A stretch of DNA of 24,677 nt from assembly GCA_045641065.1 (NCBI GenBank), contig JAZUGF010000088.1:1-24677 (forward strand), given 5' to 3'. The notes under the pieces are model-generated. The model worked only from the letters and a program-made list of their open reading frames with translations. It was not told the origin of the DNA and searched no databases. Numbering within the stretch: the first letter of the stretch is position 1; every line of letters starts with the position of its first letter. Below are positions 7,709 through 14,920 of this stretch, one piece after another. The stretch is from UBA1723 sp045641065 (lineage in GTDB: Bacteria; Bacteroidota; Bacteroidia; Bacteroidales; Paludibacteraceae). The position numbers were made by a program, and so were the translations under genes.

Positions 7709-8517
7709 ACAATGAAGGAAGACTTGAGCAAAATAATAATGAGCCAAACCAACATATCGGTGGAAACCTTTATCAAAACCTATCCAGAAGAGAAATGGCA
7801 GATCTTGACAGAGGCGACATACGAGTGCTTGAAAAAGAGGTTCACGATCAACCGTATGGAGATTCAGAGGATGGCCAGACTACTCTTGAGCAAACCAGAG
7901 CGGAACAGGTAGAGATTGCAAGATTGTTTGAGATAGCCAAGCAAAATGGCTTGTTTATCGAAAGAGAGACAATCAATAAATATGGCGACAAGCTTTGCAC
8001 CAAAACTGGTGAATGCGAGATTTTCTACAACGAGAAAGAGAATGTCATTTATAAGGTAAAGGATCCGTTCGCTAAATGGGTGATCAAGGAACTTCACGCA
8101 GAAGATTTGATCTACGAACATATTGTACATAACCTTCTTTTCCCTAATACTCGCTATAAATTTATCGGTATTGCTGAAGACGAGGGAAATATTAGACTTG
8201 TGTTGACTCAACCTTTCATATCGTCTACTAATGCCCACCCAACTGATGAAGAAATTATTTATCATTTGAAGACGTTGGGATTGGAGCCAGACGGACCATA
8301 TTTCTTTGGTAATGAATACGTTTCGGTCACAGACATTGGTACAGCCAGTGATAATGTTTTGAAGGGTGACAATGGTGAACTTTACTTTATTGATCCAATC
8401 ATCAAATTAAAGAAGCCAGCACGCGAAGTGATTGATTTTCTTATCAATTTCACTCCAGTCGAACCTAAAGAAGAAAAATTGTCTTGGTGGAAGGCTATTT
8501 GGAAACGCTTTTTCTAA
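7705..8517 (+). CDS. Polyvalent-type protein kinase-like protein
   Basis: A 270-aa protein resembling the kinase domain found in phage and plasmid polyvalent proteins (Kinase-PolyVal). Residues 1-65 are polar, Asn/Gln/Glu-rich and probably disordered. The kinase-like part follows: VIYKVKDP with the likely ATP-binding Lys117, the helix HAEDLIYEHIVHNLLFPNTR, a hinge region at LVLTQPFI (residues 165-172), then VTDIGTASDNVL with Asn217 and GELYFIDP with Asp230 as the DFG-equivalent. The Asp expected five residues before Asn217 is absent. Asp210 or Asp216 might replace it, so activity is uncertain. The end is basic and Trp-rich (WWKAIWKRFF). The start at 7705 uses the ATGA overlap. An in-frame upstream ATG at 7618 lies inside the preceding gene and is less likely. 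Confidence 0.7.
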   Translation: MNNEGRLEQNNNEPNQHIGGNLYQNLSRREMADLDRGDIRVLEKEVHDQPYGDSEDGQTTLEQTRAEQVEIARLFEIAKQNGLFIERETINKYGDKLCTKTGECEIFYNEKENVIYKVKDPFAKWVIKELHAEDLIYEHIVHNLLFPNTRYKFIGIAEDEGNIRLVLTQPFISSTNAHPTDEEIIYHLKTLGLEPDGPYFFGNEYVSVTDIGTASDNVLKGDNGELYFIDPIIKLKKPAREVIDFLINFTPVEPKEEKLSWWKAIWKRFF

Positions 8518-8539
8518 TCAACTACTAATCTATCAAATT

Positions 8540-9382
8540 ATGAAGAAACTTTTTATCGCTGCCATAACATCATTTTCAATGTTATCATGTAGCAGTGCTA
8601 GTCATAATGAACAGCGTGCTGCTGCCATGGCCGAACCAGAATATGCAGAAGAAGAGATGATTGCAGTCTCAGCGGATGCCTATGTTCCTCCACGTCCAGA
8701 AGATGCTCGTAAGCTGATTGCTACAGGAAATGTTGATATAAAGGTTAAGCCGGAGAATGTTGATTCTATTTACGACAACATCAATGCTCTCATCAGAAAG
8801 TACAATGGTTATAAGAGTTCTGAAAAACAGAATGAATTTCGCTATACAGTATCGGCTTCTATTCCGTCTGCCTCATTTGAAGTTTTCACAGATGCCTTAA
8901 GCAAGGTTGGAGGTAAAATGTCGGAAAAAAACATCAATGTACAAGACGTAACAGACCAATATACGGATCTTGTATCAGAGATCAAAAGTAAAGAGGCTGC
9001 GCTTGAGCAGTATAGAGTTTTGCTAAAACGTGCCAATAAGATTTCTGAGATTATTGAGATTCAGACAAAAATCGACTACATCCAGCAAGATTTAGACAGA
9101 ATGAATGGTCGACGTGTGAATATCGACCGCAAAGTGGCGTATAGCGAAGTCAACATTGATCTTATCATCGTAAAGAAAGAAGTTGTTAAGGATGACGACG
9201 AGGACAACACACCTTCGTTTGGTTCTGAATTGATAGACTCTTTATCTGACGGATGGGCGATCATCAAGTTCTTTGTGTTGTTCTTGTTACGTTTGTGGCC
9301 ATTCTTTATTTTTGGTGGAGCAGGTTATTTCTTCTACAAGAAGAGAAAAGGAGACTCTAACACTTCTTCAAAAAATAAATAG
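8540..9382 (+). CDS. DUF4349 domain lipoprotein
   Basis: A 280-aa envelope protein. It begins with a lipoprotein signal (MKKLFIAAITSFSMLSC, lipidated Cys17). The DUF4349 domain follows (about residues 55-215), with a beta-rich part (IATGNVDIKVK...) and a long coiled coil (ALEQYRVLLKRANKISEIIE and on to IDYIQQDLDRMNGRR). One C-terminal membrane helix (about 235-262, FFVLFLLRLWPFFIFGG) is followed by a basic tail. The family's function is unknown. The frame is open upstream from 8432, but that overlaps the kinase gene and lacks a signal, so 8540 is chosen. It lies 22 bp after the kinase gene and is probably co-transcribed. Confidence 0.85.
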   Translation: MKKLFIAAITSFSMLSCSSASHNEQRAAAMAEPEYAEEEMIAVSADAYVPPRPEDARKLIATGNVDIKVKPENVDSIYDNINALIRKYNGYKSSEKQNEFRYTVSASIPSASFEVFTDALSKVGGKMSEKNINVQDVTDQYTDLVSEIKSKEAALEQYRVLLKRANKISEIIEIQTKIDYIQQDLDRMNGRRVNIDRKVAYSEVNIDLIIVKKEVVKDDDEDNTPSFGSELIDSLSDGWAIIKFFVLFLLRLWPFFIFGGAGYFFYKKRKGDSNTSSKNK

Positions 9383-9410
9383 AGATTATATATCAATTGT
9401 CCAAAATAGG

Positions 9411-9468
9411 GTTTACAAAGGGCGGAAGCCCTTGCCCTCCCACCAACGCGAGCCCATAGGGCGAGCGT
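9411..9468 (+). repeat. Composite palindromic repeat, family A, copy 2
   Basis: Two hairpins as in copy 1: AAGGGC-GGAA-GCCCTT (9418-9433) and GCCC-ATA-GGGC (9452-9462) framed by GCGAG...CGAGCG. Compared with copy 1 the second stem has changed on both arms (GTCC/GGAC to GCCC/GGGC), so pairing is kept. It lies between the DUF4349 gene and the monooxygenase gene, a 229-bp gap with no gene. Confidence 0.75.
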
Positions 9469-9572
9469 TTAGAAATAAGCGTGTTGCGACAACTCGTATA
9501 TAATTATCAAAATTAATTTGTTTCTCCGCTAATTTTTATATCCGTTTCTTGCGTAAACATAAAAGAAAATTT

Positions 9573-9580
9573 TACTTTTG
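9573..9580 (+). promoter_or_regulatory. -7 promoter box (TACTTTTG) of the monooxygenase gene
   Basis: An exact TAnnTTTG box 31 bp before the ATG at 9612, with TTG at 9549-9551 as a weak -33 element. Confidence 0.65.
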
Positions 9581-9611
9581 TATTAGAAACAAGAATTTAA
9601 TTTCATAGAAA

Positions 9612-9887
9612 ATGATAAGACTAAATGTATTTATTCAGGTTGAGGAGAAGAACCAGTCTGAGTTGTTGGGAATGGTAAAGGAGTTGGTTGAACTTTCTCA
9701 GGCAGAGAATGGTTGTATCGCCTACGACGTATTTGAAAGCTCTACTCGTTTTGACGTCATGATGATCTGCGAGACTTGGCAGGACAATGAGACTTTGGTG
9801 GCTCACACTCAGAGCGAGCACTACAAGAGAATCATGCCTAAGATCCACACTCTTGGTACTTTCAAGACTGAAAAGTTTGAGTTCTAA
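9612..9887 (+). CDS. Antibiotic biosynthesis monooxygenase (ABM) family protein, quinol-monooxygenase-like
   Basis: A 91-aa cytoplasmic protein with the complete ABM ferredoxin-like fold: a first strand (IRLNVFIQV), a helix (LLGMVKELVELSQAENGCIA), the middle strands (YDVFES, FDVMMICETW), and the conserved second helix LVAHTQSEHYKRIMPKI, ending in a final strand. Members such as YgiN oxidise quinols or act on small aromatics without a cofactor; many have no known substrate. It has its own promoter and terminator, so it forms a single-gene unit. The family is clear, the substrate cannot be deduced. Confidence 0.88.
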   Translation: MIRLNVFIQVEEKNQSELLGMVKELVELSQAENGCIAYDVFESSTRFDVMMICETWQDNETLVAHTQSEHYKRIMPKIHTLGTFKTEKFEF

Positions 9888-9906
9888 TTACAAGATTTTC
9901 AATATC

Positions 9907-9933
9907 GGCAGGCACAATCGCCTGCCTTTTTTT
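9907..9933 (+). terminator. Rho-independent terminator after the monooxygenase gene
   Basis: GGCAGGC (9907-9913), a 6-nt loop, GCCTGCC (9920-9926), then seven T. It ends only about 6 bp before the folK start codon. Confidence 0.9.
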
Positions 9934-9938
9934 GTTTA

Positions 9939-10415
9939 ATGGACAATTTGCATAAAGTTTTTATATCTTACGGAACAAACATGGGCAACCGACGTCGCAT
10001 GATCGAATATGCCCTTATCCTTTGTTCGGATCTTATCGGCAAGGCTGTCGCTTTGTCTGAAATTCGTGCATCTATGCCAGTCGGTTATGATTCCGACCAC
10101 GAATATCTAAATGGAGTATTCTTATTTGAAACAAGACTTGAGATTGATGACATCTTGGCACGTTGTATGGCAATAGAACGTGAGTTGGGAAGAGTAAGAA
10201 CTCCAGGGGCTGGTTACGAGGATCGTCCTATGGATCTTGATATCCTTTTCTACGACGACGCGATTATTGAGAAAGAGAATTTGTCTATTCCCCACCCTCG
10301 TATGCATCAACGTCGCTTCGTGCTTGAACCAATGTGCGACATTGCTCCAGATTTCGTCCATCCTGTTCTTAAACGAACAATGAGGGAGTTGCTTGATGAA
10401 TTAAATGCAAATTAA
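9939..10415 (+). CDS. folK: 2-amino-4-hydroxy-6-hydroxymethyldihydropteridine diphosphokinase (HPPK)
   Basis: A 158-aa cytoplasmic enzyme of folate synthesis. It transfers pyrophosphate from ATP to 6-hydroxymethyl-dihydropterin to make the substrate of dihydropteroate synthase. The family signature DRPMDLDILFYDD (95-107) contains the two magnesium-binding aspartates, Asp99 and Asp101, and IPHPRMHQRRFVLEPM (117-132) is the second conserved block. Length is normal. The ATG at 9939 sits directly after the terminator of the preceding gene, and no TAnnTTTG box fits between them, so its promoter is unclear; readthrough is possible. The NUDIX gene follows after 54 bp that hold a palindromic repeat. 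Confidence 0.95.
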   Translation: MDNLHKVFISYGTNMGNRRRMIEYALILCSDLIGKAVALSEIRASMPVGYDSDHEYLNGVFLFETRLEIDDILARCMAIERELGRVRTPGAGYEDRPMDLDILFYDDAIIEKENLSIPHPRMHQRRFVLEPMCDIAPDFVHPVLKRTMRELLDELNAN

Positions 10416-10430
10416 ATCAAAAACGAGGCA

Positions 10431-10462
10431 CCCCGTAGGGACGGGGCATGCCCCGTCTTTAC
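10431..10462 (+). repeat. GGGGCATGCCCC palindrome, family B, copy 1, with competing stems
   Basis: GACGGGGCATGCCCCGTC (10440-10457) is an 18-bp perfect palindrome that extends, with G-T pairs, to 28 bp. A further CCCCGT at 10431-10436 can pair with the same ACGGGG (10441-10446), so two mutually exclusive hairpins are possible. It lies between folK and the NUDIX gene and has only three T behind it on the plus strand. Confidence 0.75.
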
Positions 10463-10469
10463 AAAATTT

Positions 10470-10925
10470 ATGAATATTACAGAGACTACATTAGGATATA
10501 TCGAGTGGAACGGCTGCTACCTTATGCTCTACCGCAATAAGAAAGAGAACGATCCCAACGAAGGGAAATGGATCGGTATAGGAGGTCATATAGAAGACGG
10601 TGAAACTCCTGATGATTGCTTTGTAAGGGAAGTTCGTGAGGAGACGGGAATTATCCTTAACAACTTCACAAAACGAGGTGTGATAGACTTCATCTCCGAC
10701 TCAGCAGAGAATGAACGTATGCATCTCTACACAGCCACCATCGACTCTCCAGAATTCGGAGACTGCAATGAAGGTGAACTTAAATGGATTCCAAAAGATG
10801 AAATTCTAAATCTAAATCTATGGGAAGGTGACAAACACTTCCTAATCCCTTTAATCAACGGAGAATCCGATATCCATATGAGATTGATTTATGAAGGTTG
10901 GGAATTAAAAGAAATTCAAAAATAA
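10470..10925 (+). CDS. NUDIX hydrolase (MutT-like)
   Basis: A 151-aa cytoplasmic pyrophosphohydrolase. The full NUDIX box GX5EX7REUXEEXGU runs from Gly39 to Ile61 (GHIEDGE ... REVREETGI), with the metal-binding glutamates Glu57 and Glu58. The sequence around it (YLMLYRNKKENDPNEGKWIG) resembles the 8-oxo-dGTP diphosphatase / MutT-like group, so cleaning of oxidised nucleotides is likely, but other nucleoside diphosphate derivatives are possible. It is probably transcribed with folK. The gene ends 12 bp before the family B hairpin at 10937-10957. Confidence 0.9.
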   Translation: MNITETTLGYIEWNGCYLMLYRNKKENDPNEGKWIGIGGHIEDGETPDDCFVREVREETGIILNNFTKRGVIDFISDSAENERMHLYTATIDSPEFGDCNEGELKWIPKDEILNLNLWEGDKHFLIPLINGESDIHMRLIYEGWELKEIQK

Positions 10926-10930
10926 TTTAA

Positions 10931-10957
10931 AATAAAAAACGGGGACATGCCCCGTTT
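10931..10957 (-). terminator. GGGGACATGCCCC repeat (family B, copy 2) acting as terminator of the GH3 gene
   Basis: AAACGGGG (10937-10944), loop ACATG, CCCCGTTT (10950-10957): an 8-bp stem. On the minus strand it is followed by a T-rich tract, so it fits as an intrinsic terminator about 27 bp past the GH3 stop. It also lies just behind the convergent NUDIX gene and may serve both strands. Confidence 0.7.
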
Positions 10958-10983
10958 ATACAATATCAATATTTGACTATTCC

Positions 10984-13314
10984 TTATTTTACTTCAGCAA
11001 AATATTTTGATCTTAAATCCAAAATCTGCTGATCTCCAGTCAATTCAACATTTGCAATTTGTCTGATATCCTGCGACGATGCTGCAATCTTGACTGTGTA
11101 TTTTCCTGGATCAATCACCCAATGATTCTCATTGTAGTATCCAAACTGAGATGGTGTCATTGTGAATGTCACTGTCTTTGTTTCATCTGGATTTAGTGAG
11201 ACGCGAGCAAATCCTTGCAACTGAATTGGACGGATATTCTTGTTTCCATCTGCTGGACTCAAATATAGCTGAACAATCTCGTCGCCAGCAACCTTTCCTG
11301 TATTCTTCACGTCGACACTGATTGTTATTATCTCAGAGTTTGTAGCAACTGCTGAATCAACCTTGACATTTGAATACTCAAATGTAGTATAGCTCAAACC
11401 ATAACCGAATGGATATGCGACGCGATCATCTTTCTCAACTGATCTGTTGTAGCAGATTGCCTCGTTAATCTCTGTATTTGGATAACTTACACTCAACTTT
11501 CCTGAAGGATTAACCTTACCGTAGATGATATCAGCGACGGCATTTCCACCCTCCTCACCAGGATACCATGCTTGGATAACCGCAGCACATTTATCTGCCA
11601 AACCACTGATAATCTGAGCACGTCCACCAAACATCACAAGCACAACTGGTTTTCCTGTAGCAATAAGTTTCTCAACAAACTCCTCCTGCTTACCTGGCAA
11701 ACGTAATGTCTTTCTATCACGGTTCTCTCCACATAGCATCACATTCTCTCCTACTGCAGCCACGATAACATCGCTCTCTGCTGCAATCTTCAATGCTTCT
11801 TCAAGATTAGCTTCCTCTCCAGAATCAATCTTACGGTTCTGAATATCCTGCATATATGCGACGCGTGGATCTCCACCCTGCTCTACTACTGTCTCAACAA
11901 CCTCTGTCCAATCGCAGCCACGGCTATATTTCAACGAGTATCCGTCAGGAATATTCGCCTCCATACCGTCTTTTAGTTTGACGATCTTCGGATTCAAATC
12001 GTTCTCGATCTCCTTCTTCCAGAAATAACGCATTGAATGATAAGAATAATCTCCAAGCATAGCCCACATTGAATTGGCATTTGGTCCAACCAACGCAATC
12101 TTAGATGGTTTACTCAATGGCAATACTCCGTTGTTCTTAAGCATCACAACTGATTGTGTAGCCAATTTATATGCTGTCTGACGATTATCCTTTGAATCCC
12201 ACTCGATGTGTCCAGCCTCGTATAGTTTTGGATTCTCATCAAGCAAACCAAGTTGAGCCTTATGCTTCAACACTCTCTTGACAGCAGTCTCGAATGTTTC
12301 CTGGCTTACTAAGCCTTTCTCCATTGCGTCTGGCAAGAACTTGTAACTCTTTCCTTCTGGGAAATCACAATCGTTACCAGCATTCAAAGCTTTAGCTGCA
12401 CGCATAGTAGAATCAAGTTTATCATCGATCTGTTCGATTGAACTGTAATCGCTGACCATGATTCCATCAAAGTGAAGATAATCACGTAGGATTCCCTGCT
12501 GCAAATATCTGTTTGCCACACATTTAACAGTATCAAATGTATGATAACCAGTCATCACCACCTTGCTATCTGCCAAACGGACAATAGCCTCGTGAGGAAG
12601 TAGAATCTCCTCCATCAACTCTTTCTTATCAGCATTACCACCACCACCGTAACCAAGGAAATGTTTTGAGCAAGCAGCAACACCTTGCTTCAAATCTCCG
12701 TGTTGCAAACCTTTCACGAATGCCACTCCCATAGCTGCTGAAAGGTATCCATCCTCACCATACGACTCCTCCAAACGGTTGAATGATGGATTTCTCACCA
12801 CGTCGACCATAGGAGAAAGAGCCTGCATACCTCCAACCTTACGTAGGTCAGAAGCTGTCTCGTATGTTTTCTTCTCTGCTAATTCTGTATTGAATGAACA
12901 AGCAAGACCAATCTGCTGAGGGTAAACAGTAGCGTCGTAACCATTGATTCCACTCAACACCTCCTCGTGAAGCAACGCTGGAATACCAGACGGAGTGTTG
13001 TGGATCAACCAATCCTGCATCTGGGCAACCATGTCGCGAACCTCATCCGGAGACTTGCGTAGATTCATTGTAAACTGTGAAAAATGGCCGATACCGTTAG
13101 GAATCAAACGTCGGCACAACGCAGTATCAATCTTATCGTTCTCATCGAAGAACTGCGTCATATATATACTCTTAAGCTGAGCCAAACGCTCCTCTTGAGT
13201 CATATTCTTATAAATACGGTCAATTTTCTGATCAACTGTCTCTGTCGGTTTAGTCGTACAACCAGTCATGATCAAAGCGGAAAGACCAGCCGCTAAAATC
13301 CCTTTTTTGCTCAT
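10984..13314 (-). CDS. bglX: GH3 beta-glucosidase / xylosidase, lipoprotein
   Basis: A 776-aa glycoside hydrolase of family 3 that releases terminal beta-linked sugars from oligosaccharides. The N-terminus is a lipoprotein signal (lipobox IMTGC, Cys19), so it is attached to a membrane, probably facing the periplasm or cell surface. The (beta/alpha)8 barrel spans about residues 45-370 and includes the nucleophile loop GIMVSDYSSIEQ with Asp289. The alpha/beta sandwich domain (about 385-620) includes VGPNANSMWAMLGDYSYHSM and AVGENVMLCGENRDR. A fibronectin III-like domain (about 680-755) ends the protein. The layout and length match BglX. Specificity (glucose or xylose) cannot be fixed. The gene lies 50 bp behind hisS with a terminator-like repeat between them, and I see no clear promoter box of its own. 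Confidence 0.93.
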   Translation of the reverse strand: MSKKGILAAGLSALIMTGCTTKPTETVDQKIDRIYKNMTQEERLAQLKSIYMTQFFDENDKIDTALCRRLIPNGIGHFSQFTMNLRKSPDEVRDMVAQMQDWLIHNTPSGIPALLHEEVLSGINGYDATVYPQQIGLACSFNTELAEKKTYETASDLRKVGGMQALSPMVDVVRNPSFNRLEESYGEDGYLSAAMGVAFVKGLQHGDLKQGVAACSKHFLGYGGGGNADKKELMEEILLPHEAIVRLADSKVVMTGYHTFDTVKCVANRYLQQGILRDYLHFDGIMVSDYSSIEQIDDKLDSTMRAAKALNAGNDCDFPEGKSYKFLPDAMEKGLVSQETFETAVKRVLKHKAQLGLLDENPKLYEAGHIEWDSKDNRQTAYKLATQSVVMLKNNGVLPLSKPSKIALVGPNANSMWAMLGDYSYHSMRYFWKKEIENDLNPKIVKLKDGMEANIPDGYSLKYSRGCDWTEVVETVVEQGGDPRVAYMQDIQNRKIDSGEEANLEEALKIAAESDVIVAAVGENVMLCGENRDRKTLRLPGKQEEFVEKLIATGKPVVLVMFGGRAQIISGLADKCAAVIQAWYPGEEGGNAVADIIYGKVNPSGKLSVSYPNTEINEAICYNRSVEKDDRVAYPFGYGLSYTTFEYSNVKVDSAVATNSEIITISVDVKNTGKVAGDEIVQLYLSPADGNKNIRPIQLQGFARVSLNPDETKTVTFTMTPSQFGYYNENHWVIDPGKYTVKIAASSQDIRQIANVELTGDQQILDLRSKYFAEVK

Positions 13315-13328
13315 CTATCTAAATTATC

Positions 13329-13355
13329 AAAAAAAGACGGGGACATGCCCCGTCT
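13329..13355 (-). terminator. GGGGACATGCCCC repeat (family B, copy 3) acting as terminator of hisS
   Basis: AGACGGGG (13335-13342), loop ACATG, CCCCGTCT (13348-13355), followed on the minus strand by seven T. It lies 10 bp past the hisS stop and only about 15 bp before the GH3 start codon, so it separates, or attenuates between, the two genes. Confidence 0.75.
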
Positions 13356-13364
13356 CTACAAATA

Positions 13365-14732
13365 TTACTTCTTCAAAATAGCCACAAGACCAGCGATATC
13401 AACCAACTGCTGCTCTCCAGTAGCCATATTCTTTAGCATCACCTTATTCTCAGCCATCTCAGTCTCACCTACGATTGCAACGTAAGGGATAGCCTTATTG
13501 TCGGCGTAGCTCATCTGCTTCTTCATCTTTACTGGTTCTGGATAGATCTCAGCTGAGATACCGTTGTTGCGAACCTCCTTTAAGAAATTCAAAGCGAAAT
13601 TGAACTCGTTCTCTCCAAATGTAGCGAAAAGAACCTGAGTCGACGCAAGCAACTCCTGTGGATAAAGTTCAAGCTGATTCAAAACATCGTAGATACGGTC
13701 AGCACCGAATGAAATTCCAACACCAGACATTCCGTCAAGACCGAATACACCAGTCAAGTTATCGTAGCGTCCTCCACCTGTGATTGAACCGATAACCACG
13801 TCTTTAGCCTTAACCTCGAAGATTGCACCAGTATAGTAGTTCAAACCACGAGCCAAAGTCAAATCGATCTCAACCTCTGTAGCGACGTTAAGCATCTTAA
13901 CATATTTAAGGATAGTACGAAGTTCCTCTACACCATTCAAACCAACCTCACTTGTCTTCAACACCTCAGCAATGACATTAAGTTTCTCCTCATTGCTTCC
14001 TGTCATATTGATGATAGGCTGTAGCTTCTGGATACCATCCTCGCTAACACCCTTCTCTCTCAACTCAGCGTTTACATTATCAACGCCGATCTTATCAAGT
14101 TTATCGATTGCAACTGTGATATCAACCAACTTGTCTGCCTCGCCGATAACCTCTGCAATACCAGAAAGGATCTTACGGTTGTTGATCTTCAAAACAACGT
14201 TGATCTTTAGACGACGGTAAACCTCATCAACAATCTGAATCAACTCAACCTCGTTAAGCAATGAGTCAGAGCCTACAACATCCACGTCGCACTGATAGAA
14301 CTCACGATATCTACCCTTCTGAGGCTTATCGGCACGCCAAACTGGCTGAATCTGGAATCTCTTGAATGGGAAAGACAAATTACCACGGTTCATCACAACG
14401 TAACGAGCGAATGGCACAGTCAAATCGTAACGAAGCCCCTTGTCGCTGATATGCTTAAGAACCTTAACGCTGTTAGCAGACTCAAGTTCGCTTCTATCAA
14501 CGTCAGCCAAGAAATCGCCAGAGTTTAGAATCTTGAAAAGAAGTTTATCTCCCTCTTCACCATACTTTCCCATCAAAGTCGATAGGTTCTCCATTGCAGG
14601 AGTCTCAATCTGAGAAAAACCGTAAAGACGGAATACACTCTTAATCGTGTCGAAAATATAGTTTCTTCTCGCCATCTCAATTGGCGAAAAATCACGTGTA
14701 CCTTTAGGAATAGAAGGTTTGCAAACTGCCAT
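13365..14732 (-). CDS. hisS: Histidyl-tRNA synthetase
   Basis: A class II aminoacyl-tRNA synthetase of 455 aa that charges tRNA-His. It starts with the conserved KPSIPKGTRDFSP. Motif 2 is FQIQPVWRADKPQKGRYREF, the histidine-specific block is LARGLNYYTGAIFEV, and motif 3 includes GGGRYDNL and GVGISFGADRI. The C-terminal anticodon-binding domain covers about the last 95 residues. Length is normal. The frame is open for 13 codons upstream to an ATG at 14771, but that codon lies within the promoter box at 14769-14776, so the ATG at 14732 (MAVCKPS) is the start. Transcription ends at the hairpin at 13335-13355. Confidence 0.97.
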   Translation of the reverse strand: MAVCKPSIPKGTRDFSPIEMARRNYIFDTIKSVFRLYGFSQIETPAMENLSTLMGKYGEEGDKLLFKILNSGDFLADVDRSELESANSVKVLKHISDKGLRYDLTVPFARYVVMNRGNLSFPFKRFQIQPVWRADKPQKGRYREFYQCDVDVVGSDSLLNEVELIQIVDEVYRRLKINVVLKINNRKILSGIAEVIGEADKLVDITVAIDKLDKIGVDNVNAELREKGVSEDGIQKLQPIINMTGSNEEKLNVIAEVLKTSEVGLNGVEELRTILKYVKMLNVATEVEIDLTLARGLNYYTGAIFEVKAKDVVIGSITGGGRYDNLTGVFGLDGMSGVGISFGADRIYDVLNQLELYPQELLASTQVLFATFGENEFNFALNFLKEVRNNGISAEIYPEPVKMKKQMSYADNKAIPYVAIVGETEMAENKVMLKNMATGEQQLVDIAGLVAILKK

Positions 14733-14768
14733 ATCTATGGAAAATTTATGCGATTTTAAAATTTTCTG

Positions 14769-14776
14769 CAAAATTA
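14769..14776 (-). promoter_or_regulatory. -7 promoter box (TAATTTTG) of hisS
   Basis: On the minus strand an exact TAnnTTTG box gives a leader of about 30 nt to the ATG at 14732. It overlaps the alternative ATG at 14771 and so rules that start out. Confidence 0.7.
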
Positions 14777-14871
14777 CAGAATTTTAGATATAATTCATAA
14801 TTCGCAATTCATTATTCGTGATCAAAGATTCATTATTTCAGAATTACACAATTAGCATAAAAAAATAGTTA

Positions 14872-14879
14872 TATATTTG
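14872..14879 (+). promoter_or_regulatory. -7 promoter box (TATATTTG) of the RhuM-like gene
   Basis: An exact TAnnTTTG match 41 bp before the ATG at 14921. The hisS/RhuM-like gap (14733-14920) otherwise holds short AT-rich repeats of the type AATTCATAATTCGCAATTCAT. Confidence 0.65.
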
Positions 14880-14920
14880 CATTATGAATTAACATAATGT
14901 TTTAGTCAAAATTAGATAAG

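Noticed and set aside
7864..8265. 133-codon ORF on the minus strand inside the kinase gene
   Set aside because: The plus-strand product has a coherent kinase-like motif order, while the minus-strand product has none and no promoter box.
8432..8539. N-terminal extension of the DUF4349 protein from an upstream ATG
   Set aside because: It overlaps the kinase gene and would bury the lipoprotein signal; the ATG at 8540 puts the signal at the N-terminus.
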